DNA of 54,204 nt, taken from positions 1 to 54,204 of the forward strand of contig NZ_JBLJBV010000096.1 of the NCBI RefSeq assembly GCF_047638075.1, in the 5' to 3' direction. Position numbers and translations under genes: made by a program. This document shows, piece after piece, positions 41,464 through 49,351 of this stretch. Each line of letters opens with the position of its first letter. Position 1 is the stretch's first letter. Below the pieces are notes generated by a model. The model was not told where the DNA came from. It did no database searches and was given only the letters and a program-made list of their open reading frames with translations. Origin of the DNA: UBA6197 sp047638075 (lineage in GTDB: Bacteria > Pseudomonadota > Alphaproteobacteria > Rhodobacterales > Rhodobacteraceae).

Positions 41464-42143
41464 CTTTGACGACGACAATAGGGGCGCTTTTTATCGGTCA
41501 GGCAGAAACCCATTGGGTGGGCAGGCCGGCATCTGCAATCGTCAAACACCCGGTCACGACCCGGCTTGAGATTACGCCCACGGGGATTGTCGGGGACGCG
41601 CAGGCGGATCTGACCTTCCATGGCGGCCCGGAAAAGGCGATCCATCACTACGCGGCGGAACATTACCCAAAATGGCAAACCGAACTGGGGCGCAGCGATC
41701 TGTTTCCGGGGCGGTTTGGCGAAAACATCTCGACATTGGGGATGACCGAAGACACCCTTTGCATCGGAGATATTCTGACCCTTGGCACCGCCACCGTCCA
41801 AATCAGTCAGGGTCGGCAACCCTGCTGGAAGCTTAACGCCCATATGGGCGACAACAAGATGGCCTTCAGGTTTCAAAATACCGGGCGTACCGGCTGGTAT
41901 TACCGGGTGCTGACCATCGGCCATGTCGCCCCTGGGGACCTGATAGAGGTGGTTGAACGGCCCTGCCCACAATGGTCTGTGCGGCTGGTAACACAGGCCC
42001 GGTTGACACGCCGCATCGCCCCGGAAAAGGCCGCAGAGCTGGCCGAACTGACCCAACTGGCACCCAGTTGGCGCAAGGCTTTTGCGCGTTTCGCCCAAGG
42101 CGTGGCAGACGAAGATACCGCGCCACGGCTAAGCGGCACATAG
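41460..42143 (+). CDS. MOSC domain protein (YiiM-like)
   Basis: A 227-residue cytoplasmic protein of the molybdenum-cofactor sulfurase C-terminal (MOSC) family. The core shows the YiiM pattern: HWVGRPASAIVKHPV at the start, LTFHGGPEKAIHHYAAEHY near residue 52, GRFGENISTLG near 85, and the conserved Cys in SQGRQPCWKLNAHMG near 120, followed by a C-terminal 3-alpha domain with PEKAAELAEL. YiiM proteins reduce N-hydroxylated compounds using molybdenum cofactor; whether this one does so is inferred. It has an ATGA overlap with a possible small ORF upstream. Confidence 0.9.
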   Translation: MTLTTTIGALFIGQAETHWVGRPASAIVKHPVTTRLEITPTGIVGDAQADLTFHGGPEKAIHHYAAEHYPKWQTELGRSDLFPGRFGENISTLGMTEDTLCIGDILTLGTATVQISQGRQPCWKLNAHMGDNKMAFRFQNTGRTGWYYRVLTIGHVAPGDLIEVVERPCPQWSVRLVTQARLTRRIAPEKAAELAELTQLAPSWRKAFARFAQGVADEDTAPRLSGT

Positions 42144-42225
42144 ATCCTTTGGCCGGATCCAACCGCAAAGCCGGGGCCTTTGCCCAACTTCGAGACGCTC
42201 TTGCGACCAAACTTTCGGGAAATTG

Positions 42226-42302
42226 TGGTACAGCTTCCCCGGCTCGAACGGGGGACCCCCAGATCCACAATCTGGTGCTCTAACCAACTGAGCTAAAGCT
42301 GC
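42226..42302 (-). tRNA. tRNA-His (anticodon GTG)
   Basis: A minus-strand cloverleaf: acceptor GCAGCTT/AAGCTGT with a G1:U72 pair, anticodon stem CCAGA/TCTGG around TTGTGGA (anticodon GTG), T arm CCCCG-TTCGAGC-CGGGG, discriminator A73, and encoded CCA. There is no encoded G at position -1 opposite a C73; the base before G1 is T. This matches the known unusual tRNA-His of many alphaproteobacteria. Confidence 0.95.
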
Positions 42303-42480
42303 ACTGCGCGGGGATTTAGCCTCAGTACGACCCGATTGCAAGGGGCTATGCGTCACAACCTTAGATCCCGGCCCCTCTTGCCCGCGCTGCCAAGACAGGT
42401 TAACCCGCCACAAACCCACACGCTATTACGCCTGTGAACGCGCCAGACCTTGGGCAAAACCGGCTGCATCGGAGAATTTG

Positions 42481-42696
42481 ATGGGCATAGACAAGCAAAG
42501 CGATATTGCGGCCAATGTGCAGATCGGCCCCACGACATTGGGCATGGTACGCCTGTATATTGAGGCAGAAGGCATTGAATTGCCCTTGGATTTCGAGCCA
42601 GAAGAAGCCGACGAGATTGCCGAGGAACTGCGTGCCGCCGCCGAGGCAGCCCGCGCCATGACCCAAAGGGCGCCAAAATCTAAACCGAAGAAGTGA
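42481..42696 (+). CDS. DUF6324 family protein
   Basis: A 71-residue conserved small protein of unknown function typical of Rhodobacterales. It begins MGIDKQSDIAANVQIGPTT, has the block VRLYIEAEGIELPLDFEPEE, then an acidic helix (ADEIAEELRAAAEAARA) and a basic tail. GGAG lies 6-7 bp before the second of two ATGs. Its 3' end overlaps the convergent mmcB gene by 17 bp. About 180 bp between tRNA-His and this gene contain nothing recognisable. Confidence 0.82.
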   Translation: MGIDKQSDIAANVQIGPTTLGMVRLYIEAEGIELPLDFEPEEADEIAEELRAAAEAARAMTQRAPKSKPKK

Positions 42697-43144
42697 CCAT
42701 AACGCCCGGGTCACGCAACCCGTGCAGCCTGACCGCAGCAGTACGCGCAAAATTGCGCAACAACACCTTGCGGCGGGCCGCCGGCAGCGGCATTTCCGGG
42801 CCCAGACGCAGCACCTCGGCGTCATAACGGTCGGCCAGAATCAGGCCGGTCTGGTCGGGTAGGATTTCGACCGGAAAGTCGGCATCCACCGCCCAAAAGA
42901 AGCGATCACACCACGGCAAATACCCTTGCCATTTGCGGTCCGCCTGAAAATCCGCCCGGCAGGATTTACACTCAACAATCCAGATTTCCGCCTTTGGCCC
43001 CAAACACATAAGATCAACCCGCAGGCCCGGGGCAGGGGTGAATTCGGGCACCGACACAAAATCAATCCCCAACATTGCGCGCGCGACGCCGCGCGCCAGC
43101 ATTTGGCCCGGTTGCAAGGGTTGATCAGGGTAAGGTCGGGTCAT
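42680..43144 (-). CDS. mmcB: MmcB family DNA repair protein
   Basis: A 154-residue protein of the MmcB (DUF1052) family, a putative endonuclease-fold partner in alphaproteobacterial DNA-damage-induced mutagenesis in Caulobacter. It has LRVDLMCLGPKAEIWIVECKS, a PD-(D/E)xK-like pattern (Asp then Glu-x-Lys), followed by CRADFQADRKWQGYLPWCDRFFWAV. The length is normal. Its 3' end overlaps DUF6324 on the other strand. Confidence 0.9.
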   Translation of the reverse strand: MTRPYPDQPLQPGQMLARGVARAMLGIDFVSVPEFTPAPGLRVDLMCLGPKAEIWIVECKSCRADFQADRKWQGYLPWCDRFFWAVDADFPVEILPDQTGLILADRYDAEVLRLGPEMPLPAARRKVLLRNFARTAAVRLHGLRDPGVMVTSSV

Positions 43145-43404
43145 CCGGTCATGATGAACAAAGAACGAACATCGTGCAAGCCTTGTATATCGGCAATGCG
43201 CGCCCTATCTGTGGTGCTGGCGGGTTCTGCTCTTCTCGTGACCGGCACTTTTCCAGTGGCCGATAAGCAACTCCGAGGCGGCTGGCTCTGTCAGGATCCT
43301 GGTCCTGATATCTGGCTACCACCTGGTAAAACCAGGCTCTCGGGAAAAAACGCGCGGCACGGCCGCTGCGGATCCCGCCGCCTTAACGCTTCGATATATT
43401 TGGC
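43145..43404. other. 260-bp region with hairpins and a possible small ORF
   Basis: A plus-strand frame from an ATG at 43196 to 43408 would encode 70 residues starting with a signal-peptide-like MRALSVVLAGSALLVTG, but it has no clear ribosome site and an odd basic C terminus. Two hairpins lie inside: TCAGGA-N6-TCCTGA (43291-43308) and CCTGGT-AAA-ACCAGG (43322-43336). Nothing is certain here. Confidence 0.35.
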
Positions 43405-43719
43405 TTAATTTGCGCCCTTACGGGCCGCAGAGGGAACCGGGATCAGATCACCGGTAATTGGGATTTCATCGCGCTTACCCCCTTGGCCGCCATCCTCGGG
43501 ATCGGCCATCCGCATAACGGCGATGGCGAACTGAACGCCCGAAAACACCACCGCGTTAAAGACGACCAAAAGCGCCACCGCGATCATCCCCACATCAGAG
43601 GTAGAGATCAGGTGCCACAGGTTCCCGACATTGAACCACATCAACAGCCCGACAAATACGACCGAAAGGCATGATCCAATCGCAATGTTGCGCAGATACA
43701 GGCGGACGAGTTGCGGCAT
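43405..43719 (-). CDS. small two-span membrane protein of unknown function
   Basis: A 104-residue protein starting MPQLVRLYLRNIAIGSCLSV, with two hydrophobic helices (about 10-30 and 44-66) and a charged C-terminal tail (RMADPEDGGQGGKRDEIP). No family was recognised. The start at 43719 has GGAG 7-8 bp upstream. A much longer open frame upstream overlaps nusB out of frame and is not credible. It lies about 155 bp downstream of nusB on the same strand and may be read through from the riboflavin operon. Confidence 0.75.
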   Translation of the reverse strand: MPQLVRLYLRNIAIGSCLSVVFVGLLMWFNVGNLWHLISTSDVGMIAVALLVVFNAVVFSGVQFAIAVMRMADPEDGGQGGKRDEIPITGDLIPVPSAARKGAN

Positions 43720-43873
43720 CTTGGGTCTCCGAAGGGTGTGGTTGAACATGTAGTGCGGTGACGCAAAAATCAACCGCCCCGACCGCGCAACCCTGTATGA
43801 CACCCGAGGGGACCAAGGTTTCTGCCTTGGGCGGCAACGCGAGAGATCGGCGGCGCATACCCCCCCGCGTGCG

Positions 43874-44374
43874 TTAGCTGAACGCCTCGGGGCGGAACGC
43901 GCGGGCCATATGGTCCAGCACGGCGTTGACAAATTTCGGCTCTTTTCCTTCGGGAAAAAATGCGCGCGCGACATCGACAAATTCGTTGATCACCACTTTG
44001 GGGGGGGTCGCGGGGGTGACCAATTCTGCCCCTGCGGCACGAAAAAGAGCGCGCAAGGTCGGGTCGATCCGGTCAATCGGCCAAGCGGCCAACAGGGCGT
44101 TATCGGTGGCCTGGTCAATCTTTGCCTGCCACATCACCGCGTCATCCAGCAGACGGCGGAACAGGTTGGTGTCGCCTTCAGCCATCTCATCGCCTTCATA
44201 GACAGCGCCAAAGCGATGGTTTTCAAATTCGGAACGCACACGGTCCACGCCTTGTCCTGCTGCCTCCATCTGAAACAGCGCCTGCACGGCATAAAGCCGG
44301 GCTGCGGATTTACGCTGGCGCTTTTCTTCCAGCGTTGGTTTGCGCGTGGGGGCGGCGGGCTCGGGGGTCGTCAT
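43874..44374 (-). CDS. nusB: transcription antitermination factor NusB
   Basis: A 166-residue all-helical RNA-binding protein that with NusE (S10) binds boxA for rRNA antitermination. It has the N-terminal KRQRKSAARLYAVQALFQME with the conserved Arg and the C-terminal DPTLRALFRAAGAELV, VVINEFVDVARAFF and KFVNAVLDHMAR blocks. Its ATG overlaps the ribH stop by 4 bp. It is the last member of the rib-nusB cluster, a common alphaproteobacterial arrangement. Confidence 0.95.
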   Translation of the reverse strand: MTTPEPAAPTRKPTLEEKRQRKSAARLYAVQALFQMEAAGQGVDRVRSEFENHRFGAVYEGDEMAEGDTNLFRRLLDDAVMWQAKIDQATDNALLAAWPIDRIDPTLRALFRAAGAELVTPATPPKVVINEFVDVARAFFPEGKEPKFVNAVLDHMARAFRPEAFS

Positions 44375-44922
44375 GCGGTCGGGTATCCTTCTGGGTCACC
44401 GGCCAATAGGATCGTCTCGCCCGATGGGCGGAATCCAATACCCTTGGTCCGGCCCGCCCATTTGCGGGAAAGCGCGACCAGATGCAAGGCCGCAGCGGCC
44501 GCCCCGCCGCCCTTGTTCTGGCCCTCGGGATCGGCACGAACCTCGGCCTGGGGGCGGTTTTCAACCGTGAGGATGCCATTGCCGATTGAGACCCCGTCCA
44601 ACCCCAGCATCGCAAGCGCGCGCGAACTGTCATTGCAGACCGTATCGTAGTGGGTAGTTTCGCCGCGAATCACACAGCCCAGCGCGACAAAGCCATCATA
44701 ATCAGCCATGCGGGCGGCCATCGCGATGGCTGTAGGCACCTCTAACGCGCCGGGCACCTCGATCAGGTCCACGACCGCCCCGGCGGTGGCGGCAACAGCC
44801 CGCGCACCGGCAACCAGATTGTCAGCGATATCTTTGTAGTAAGGGGCCACGACGATCAGCAGACGCACCGGTTTATCAAACGTTGGCATCGGCAAAACGT
44901 AATGGGTTTCATGTCCGGCCAT
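44371..44922 (-). CDS. ribH: 6,7-dimethyl-8-ribityllumazine synthase
   Basis: A 183-residue lumazine synthase joining 5-amino-6-ribitylaminouracil with 3,4-dihydroxybutanone 4-phosphate, the penultimate riboflavin step. It has the VPGALEVPTAIAMAA, ALGCVIRGETTHYD (phosphate/ring binding) and GVSIGNGILTVEN blocks. The start MAGHETHYVLP is preferred; a longer frame lacks support. It overlaps nusB by 4 bp and follows the ribB(A) stop by 4 bp. Confidence 0.94.
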   Translation of the reverse strand: MAGHETHYVLPMPTFDKPVRLLIVVAPYYKDIADNLVAGARAVAATAGAVVDLIEVPGALEVPTAIAMAARMADYDGFVALGCVIRGETTHYDTVCNDSSRALAMLGLDGVSIGNGILTVENRPQAEVRADPEGQNKGGGAAAAALHLVALSRKWAGRTKGIGFRPSGETILLAGDPEGYPTA

Positions 44923-44926
44923 GGGA

Positions 44927-46063
44927 TCAATCCTCGGGTTTCGCGTAGGGCGTCTCAATCGGGCGGGTGCTCTCGATGGTCAGACCATAAGCCTCAAGCC
45001 CAACAACCTTTGGCCTGCCCGAATTGGACAAAAGCACCAGCTTTGACAGGCCAAGGGCCGAAAGTATCTGTGCGCCAAGCCCGTATTGGCGCAGGATCTG
45101 CGGGCTAACCTCGCCGGGGGTGGCAATTTTCAGCGCCGTATCGCGCAGCAGCACGACCACGCCGCGACCTTCATCCGCAATCATGCGCATCGCGGCAGGC
45201 AGTTGACCCGCATGACCGGGATTAAGGCCCAACACGTCATCCAGCGGATCAAGCGCGTGCATCCGCACGAGAACCGGCTCGGCCGAGGAAATATCGCCCA
45301 TGGTCAGAACGATATGTTCCGCCCCATGGGTTTCATCGGCAAAGACACGCATCGCCCAGTGTCCGCCGTAAACCGAGGTCACGGCCCGCTGCGCCACTTC
45401 GTTCACAAGGTTATCATAGCGGCGGCGATAGCCGATCAGGTCGGAAATGGTGCCAATCTTCAGCCCGTGCCGCTGCGCAAAGGCAACCAGGTCCGGCAGG
45501 CGCGCCATGGTGCCGTCTTCATTCATGATCTCGCAGATCACCCCGGCGGGATTCAGTCCCGCCAACCGCGCCACATCTACTGCCGCCTCGGTATGGCCCG
45601 CGCGCACCAGAACGCCGCCTTCGCGGGCGCGCAGCGGAAAGACATGGCCCGGTGTGGCAATGTCGGCGGCGCCTTTGGACGCATCGATAGCAACGGCAAT
45701 CGTGCGCGCCCGGTCATGCGCCGAAATGCCAGTGGTCACGCCTTCGCATGCCTCGATCGACATGGTGAAGGCGGTTTCGTGGCGCGACGAATTCTTGGGC
45801 GACATCAGCGGCAGGCCCAGCGCATCAATCCGGCTGCCGGGCATCGCGAGGCAGATCAGCCCGCGGCCGTGCATCGCCATGAAGTTGATTGCATCCGGCG
45901 TGGCCATCTGCGCGGGGATCACCAGATCGCCCTCATTCTCGCGGTCTTCGTGATCCACAAGGATGAACATCCGGCCATTGCGGGCATCTTCGATGATGTC
46001 CTCGACTGCTGAAATGGCGTTGCGCCAGTTTTCCTCTACCGGGCCGGGTTTTTCAAACGTCAT
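44927..46063 (-). CDS. ribB: 3,4-dihydroxy-2-butanone-4-phosphate synthase with degenerate GTP cyclohydrolase II domain
   Basis: A 378-residue RibBA-type protein. The N-terminal DHBP-synthase domain (about 15-210) is intact: VDHEDRENEGDLVIPA, HGRGLICLAMPG, RHETAFTMSIEA with GVTTGISAHDRA, and PGHVFPLRAREGGVLVRAGHTEA. It makes dihydroxybutanone phosphate from ribulose 5-phosphate. The C-terminal cyclohydrolase-like domain is shortened and lacks the three zinc cysteines (MHALDPLDDVLGLNPG in their place) and the RQEGRGIGL loop, so GTP hydrolysis is unlikely and a separate RibA must exist elsewhere. The ATG at 46063 overlaps the ribE stop by 4 bp. Confidence 0.93.
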   Translation of the reverse strand: MTFEKPGPVEENWRNAISAVEDIIEDARNGRMFILVDHEDRENEGDLVIPAQMATPDAINFMAMHGRGLICLAMPGSRIDALGLPLMSPKNSSRHETAFTMSIEACEGVTTGISAHDRARTIAVAIDASKGAADIATPGHVFPLRAREGGVLVRAGHTEAAVDVARLAGLNPAGVICEIMNEDGTMARLPDLVAFAQRHGLKIGTISDLIGYRRRYDNLVNEVAQRAVTSVYGGHWAMRVFADETHGAEHIVLTMGDISSAEPVLVRMHALDPLDDVLGLNPGHAGQLPAAMRMIADEGRGVVVLLRDTALKIATPGEVSPQILRQYGLGAQILSALGLSKLVLLSNSGRPKVVGLEAYGLTIESTRPIETPYAKPED

Positions 46064-46659
46064 GCTTTCCACTCCGCCAGCCGCGCGACATAGCGCGCGA
46101 GCGTATCAATTTCGAGATTCACCCCGTCCCCGACGCGGGCATCGCCCCAGGTGGTGACAGATTTCGTATGCGGGATGATATTCACCCCAAAGTCGGTGCC
46201 TGTCACCTCGTTTACCGTCAACGACGTGCCGTTCAGCGCGACCGAGCCCTTTTGCGCGACAAACCCGGCCAGCGCATGCGGCGCGCGAAAGGTAAAGCGG
46301 GTGCTGTCGCCCTCATCGCGCATCGCGACGATTTCGGCCAGACCATCGACATGGCCTGAAACGATATGGCCGCCCAGTTCGTCCCCGACCTTCAGCGCGC
46401 GTTCAAGGTTGATGCGTTTGCCGGGGGCCCAGGTGTCGATATTGGTGCGCGCCACGGATTCGGCAGAAATCTGCACCTCAAACCAGTGTTGCGGGTCTGT
46501 GCCCGTGGCGATGACCGTCAGGCAGACGCCATCGCAGGCGATTGACGCGCCAATGTCGATGCCCGCCACATCATAGCGCGTTCCGATCCGCGCGCGCAGA
46601 TCGCCCGCGCGGGTCAGCGCCAGCACCTCGCCCATATCGGTGATGATCCCGGTGAACAT
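46060..46659 (-). CDS. ribE: riboflavin synthase alpha subunit
   Basis: A 199-residue enzyme that dismutates two lumazines into riboflavin. It has two tandem lumazine-binding halves, each with the family pattern: MFTGIITDMG and IACDGVCLTVIATG in half one, then GGHIVSGHVDGLAEI and VALNGTSLTVNEVTG in half two. The start MFTGII is standard; the open frame extends 41 codons upstream without support. It is first in the ribE-ribB-ribH-nusB cluster. No ribD or nrdR lies just upstream, where many relatives carry them. Confidence 0.94.
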   Translation of the reverse strand: MFTGIITDMGEVLALTRAGDLRARIGTRYDVAGIDIGASIACDGVCLTVIATGTDPQHWFEVQISAESVARTNIDTWAPGKRINLERALKVGDELGGHIVSGHVDGLAEIVAMRDEGDSTRFTFRAPHALAGFVAQKGSVALNGTSLTVNEVTGTDFGVNIIPHTKSVTTWGDARVGDGVNLEIDTLARYVARLAEWKA

Positions 46660-46855
46660 CAAATCCCCCAAGTTGCGTTGTCCCTGCCTAGCCCCCACCG
46701 GGCAGAGTCGCAAGGGCGCTAGGTGCCGGGTATTGAGGTCTCTTGCGGGGCAACACCGGGCCTTGCGGGTGCCCACCCGCAACTTAACCCGTGACAGAAA
46801 CGATTTTTGTCGTCAAATCAGGCATATCGGGGCAAACCCCTTGGCAGGACCGTCG

Positions 46856-48136
46856 ATGACGAACCAAAGAACCTTTTTGATGCTGCAAGGTCCGCATGGG
46901 CCATTCTTCCATCAACTGGCAAAAATGCTGCGCAAGGCGGGCGGCACGGTCTGGCATGTCAGCTTTAACCGCGGGGATGAGAGTTTCTGGTTTCACCCCG
47001 AAAGCCTGATCCGCTATACCGACCGGGCCGAGGATTGGCCCGCCCGGATTGCCGGCCTGATTGCTGAAAGGCGCGTGACCGATCTGGTGCTATACGGCGA
47101 CACCCGCCCGATCCACGCGCAGGCAGTTGCGGCGGCCAATGCGGCAGGGGTTCGGGTGCATGTCTTTGAAGAGGGCTATCTGCGGCCCTATTGGGTGACC
47201 TATGAACGGGGCGGGTCGAACGGGAATTCGCGGCTGATGGCCATGGATGTGGCCGGTATGCGCGCGGCGCTGGCACATTCGCAGATCGAGCAACCCCTGG
47301 CCCCGGCACGTTGGGGCGATATGCGTCACCACATCTTTTACGGCGCGCTTTACCATTTTTTTGTGATGGCGCGTAACGGTCGCTACCGCAATTTTCGCCC
47401 ACATCGGGGGGTCAGCGTAGCGGGCGAATTCCGGCTTTATCTGCAGCAACTGGCGCTGATGCCGGTGCATATCGCGCAGCGCTGGTGGGCGACGCTGCGC
47501 ATCCGCTATGGTGGGTTTCCGTTTCATCTGGTGCTGATGCAATTGGAACATGACGCAAGCTTTCGGGCGCATTCGTCCTTCACCTCGCAGACGGAATTTG
47601 TCGAATTATGCATCGACGGCTTTGCCAGGGGCGCGCCGCGCCACCACCATCTGGTGTTCAAGGCCCACCCGTTGGAAGATGGCCGTGCCCCGGTGCGCCG
47701 CGCGATCCGCAAGGCGGCGCAGGCGCAGGGGGTGGCCGACCGGGTGCATTTCGTGCGCGGCGGCAAACTGGCGGGGTTGCTGGCGCAGGCGCGGTCGGCG
47801 GTGACGGTAAATTCCACCGCCGCGCAACAGGTGCTGTGGCGGGGGCTACCGCTGAAAGCCTTTGGCCGCGCGGTCTTTGACCATCCCGAATTCGTTTCAC
47901 CACAGCCCTTGCCCGAATTTTTCGCTGCCCCCAGTCGCCCCGACAGCCGCGCCTACCGCGACTACCGGCACTATCTGCTGGAAACCAGTCAGGTGCCGGG
48001 CGGGTTTTATTCAGCGCGCGGCCGCCGGCAGTTGATGCGCCAGGTAGTTGACATGATGCTGACCCCCGAAGACCCCTATGACGCGCTGACAACCGGCAAA
48101 GCGGCACCACGGCAACAGTTGCGGGTAGTGAGTTAA
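46856..48136 (+). CDS. kpsS: capsule polysaccharide export/linker protein, KpsS-like
   Basis: A 426-residue cytoplasmic glycosyltransferase-like protein of the KpsS/LipB family, which adds the first beta-Kdo residues of the phosphatidylglycerol-linked poly-Kdo primer of ABC-dependent capsules. Family blocks seen are LQGPHGPFFHQLAKMLRKAG, FNRGDESFW, HVFEEGYLRPYWVTYERGGS, VFKAHPLEDGR and VNSTAAQQVLWRGLPLKAFG. AGGA lies 6 bp before the ATG. It is divergent from ribE and leads the kpsS-OPX-kpsC run. Confidence 0.9.
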   Translation: MTNQRTFLMLQGPHGPFFHQLAKMLRKAGGTVWHVSFNRGDESFWFHPESLIRYTDRAEDWPARIAGLIAERRVTDLVLYGDTRPIHAQAVAAANAAGVRVHVFEEGYLRPYWVTYERGGSNGNSRLMAMDVAGMRAALAHSQIEQPLAPARWGDMRHHIFYGALYHFFVMARNGRYRNFRPHRGVSVAGEFRLYLQQLALMPVHIAQRWWATLRIRYGGFPFHLVLMQLEHDASFRAHSSFTSQTEFVELCIDGFARGAPRHHHLVFKAHPLEDGRAPVRRAIRKAAQAQGVADRVHFVRGGKLAGLLAQARSAVTVNSTAAQQVLWRGLPLKAFGRAVFDHPEFVSPQPLPEFFAAPSRPDSRAYRDYRHYLLETSQVPGGFYSARGRRQLMRQVVDMMLTPEDPYDALTTGKAAPRQQLRVVS

Positions 48137-48217
48137 GCGCGCTGGATATTTTTGTCGCGTTTCTGTAGCCTTGCCCGCAAACGGAAAGGCAATTTCCCGG
48201 CAAGAGGAGCCTGAGCA

Positions 48218-49351
48218 GTGAAACTTTGGACTTACCGGGGGGCGCGCCTCGCCGCCCTCGTGGTGCTTGCAGGAAGCGTTGCGGCCTGTAGTTTGCCTCG
48301 CTCTGGCCCCAGTAAAGATGAGATTTTTTCAGGTTCCGTGCAGCAAAAAGGTGATTCCTTTGTTGTCACCGTCAACGATCGTGTCACGCGGGCGACGGCG
48401 GTTGTGCCGGCGCTTGGGTTTTCGTCGGGGTTTCAGGGCGCTGGAATCGTCGGATCAGATGAGATCAGGCCCGGCGATACACTGGGCCTGACGGTTTGGG
48501 AAAACGTCGATGACGGGTTACTGGCGGGCAAGGGTGCGAACTCAACACAATTGTCAGAAGTGCAGGTTGACGGCGAAGGCTATATCTTTGTGCCCTATGC
48601 CGGACGGATCAAGGCGGCGGGCAACTCGCCCGAGGCGTTGCGCCAGGTCATCACGTCAAAGCTGGACGCGCAGACACCGGACCCGCAGGTCTCGGTGCAG
48701 CGGCTGGCGGGCAATGGTGCGACGGTTTCGGTAATGGGTGCGGTTGGCGGACAAGGCGTCTACCCGATCGAGCGCCCGACACGCACCTTGTCGGCCATGC
48801 TGGCGCGGGCAAGCGGTGTTTCGGTCAAACCCGAGATCGCAACAGTGACAGTCAAACGCGGCGGGCATTCGGGCAAGATCTGGCTGACTGACCTTTACGC
48901 CAACCCAAAAATGGATATCGCCTTGCGCCCGGGCGACGTGATCCTGGTCGAGGAAGACAAGCGGGCGTTCACCTCGCTTGGGGCAACAGGCACGCAGGCC
49001 CGCGTGCCGTTTGACACGCAAACGCTAAGCGCGATTGAGGCGATCGCGACCGTAGGCGGGCTGAAATCCAATCTGGCAGATCCAACCGGGGTGTTCATCT
49101 TTCGTAACGAGCCAGCCGAGATCGCCAATTCCGTTCTGGGCCGGAACGATCTGCAAGGCGATCAGCGCATGGTCTATGTGTTGAACCTGACCGAACCCAA
49201 CGGCATATTCATGGCGCGCGATTTTGTGGTGCGCGACGGCGACACCGTCTATGTGACCGAGGCCCCCTATGTGCAATGGCAAAAGACGCTTTCAGCGCTG
49301 ACTGGCCCCTTGGCCACGGCCAATACGCTGAACTCCATTGCCGGGGACTGA
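48218..49351 (+). CDS. polysaccharide export outer-membrane lipoprotein (OPX, KpsD/Wza-like)
   Basis: A 377-residue outer-membrane capsule exporter. It has a lipoprotein signal (ALVVLAGSVAAC, acylated Cys near residue 24), a PES domain (ALGFSSGFQGAGIVGSDEIRPGDTLGLTV, then EVQVDGEGYIFVPYAGRIKAAG) and two SLBB-like repeats (TVSVMGAVGGQGVYPIERPT; later TLSAIEAIATVGGLKSN). It starts at a GTG with AAGAGGAG upstream. The TGA shares a base with the ATG of the kpsC-like gene. It would form the channel for capsule export; the KpsMTE inner-membrane parts are not in this window. Confidence 0.92.
   Translation: MKLWTYRGARLAALVVLAGSVAACSLPRSGPSKDEIFSGSVQQKGDSFVVTVNDRVTRATAVVPALGFSSGFQGAGIVGSDEIRPGDTLGLTVWENVDDGLLAGKGANSTQLSEVQVDGEGYIFVPYAGRIKAAGNSPEALRQVITSKLDAQTPDPQVSVQRLAGNGATVSVMGAVGGQGVYPIERPTRTLSAMLARASGVSVKPEIATVTVKRGGHSGKIWLTDLYANPKMDIALRPGDVILVEEDKRAFTSLGATGTQARVPFDTQTLSAIEAIATVGGLKSNLADPTGVFIFRNEPAEIANSVLGRNDLQGDQRMVYVLNLTEPNGIFMARDFVVRDGDTVYVTEAPYVQWQKTLSALTGPLATANTLNSIAGD

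Noticed and set aside
43720..43980. Upstream extension of the small membrane protein gene into nusB
   Set aside because: The extension overlaps nusB out of frame and is Arg/Ser/Pro-rich; the ATG at 43719 has a proper ribosome site.
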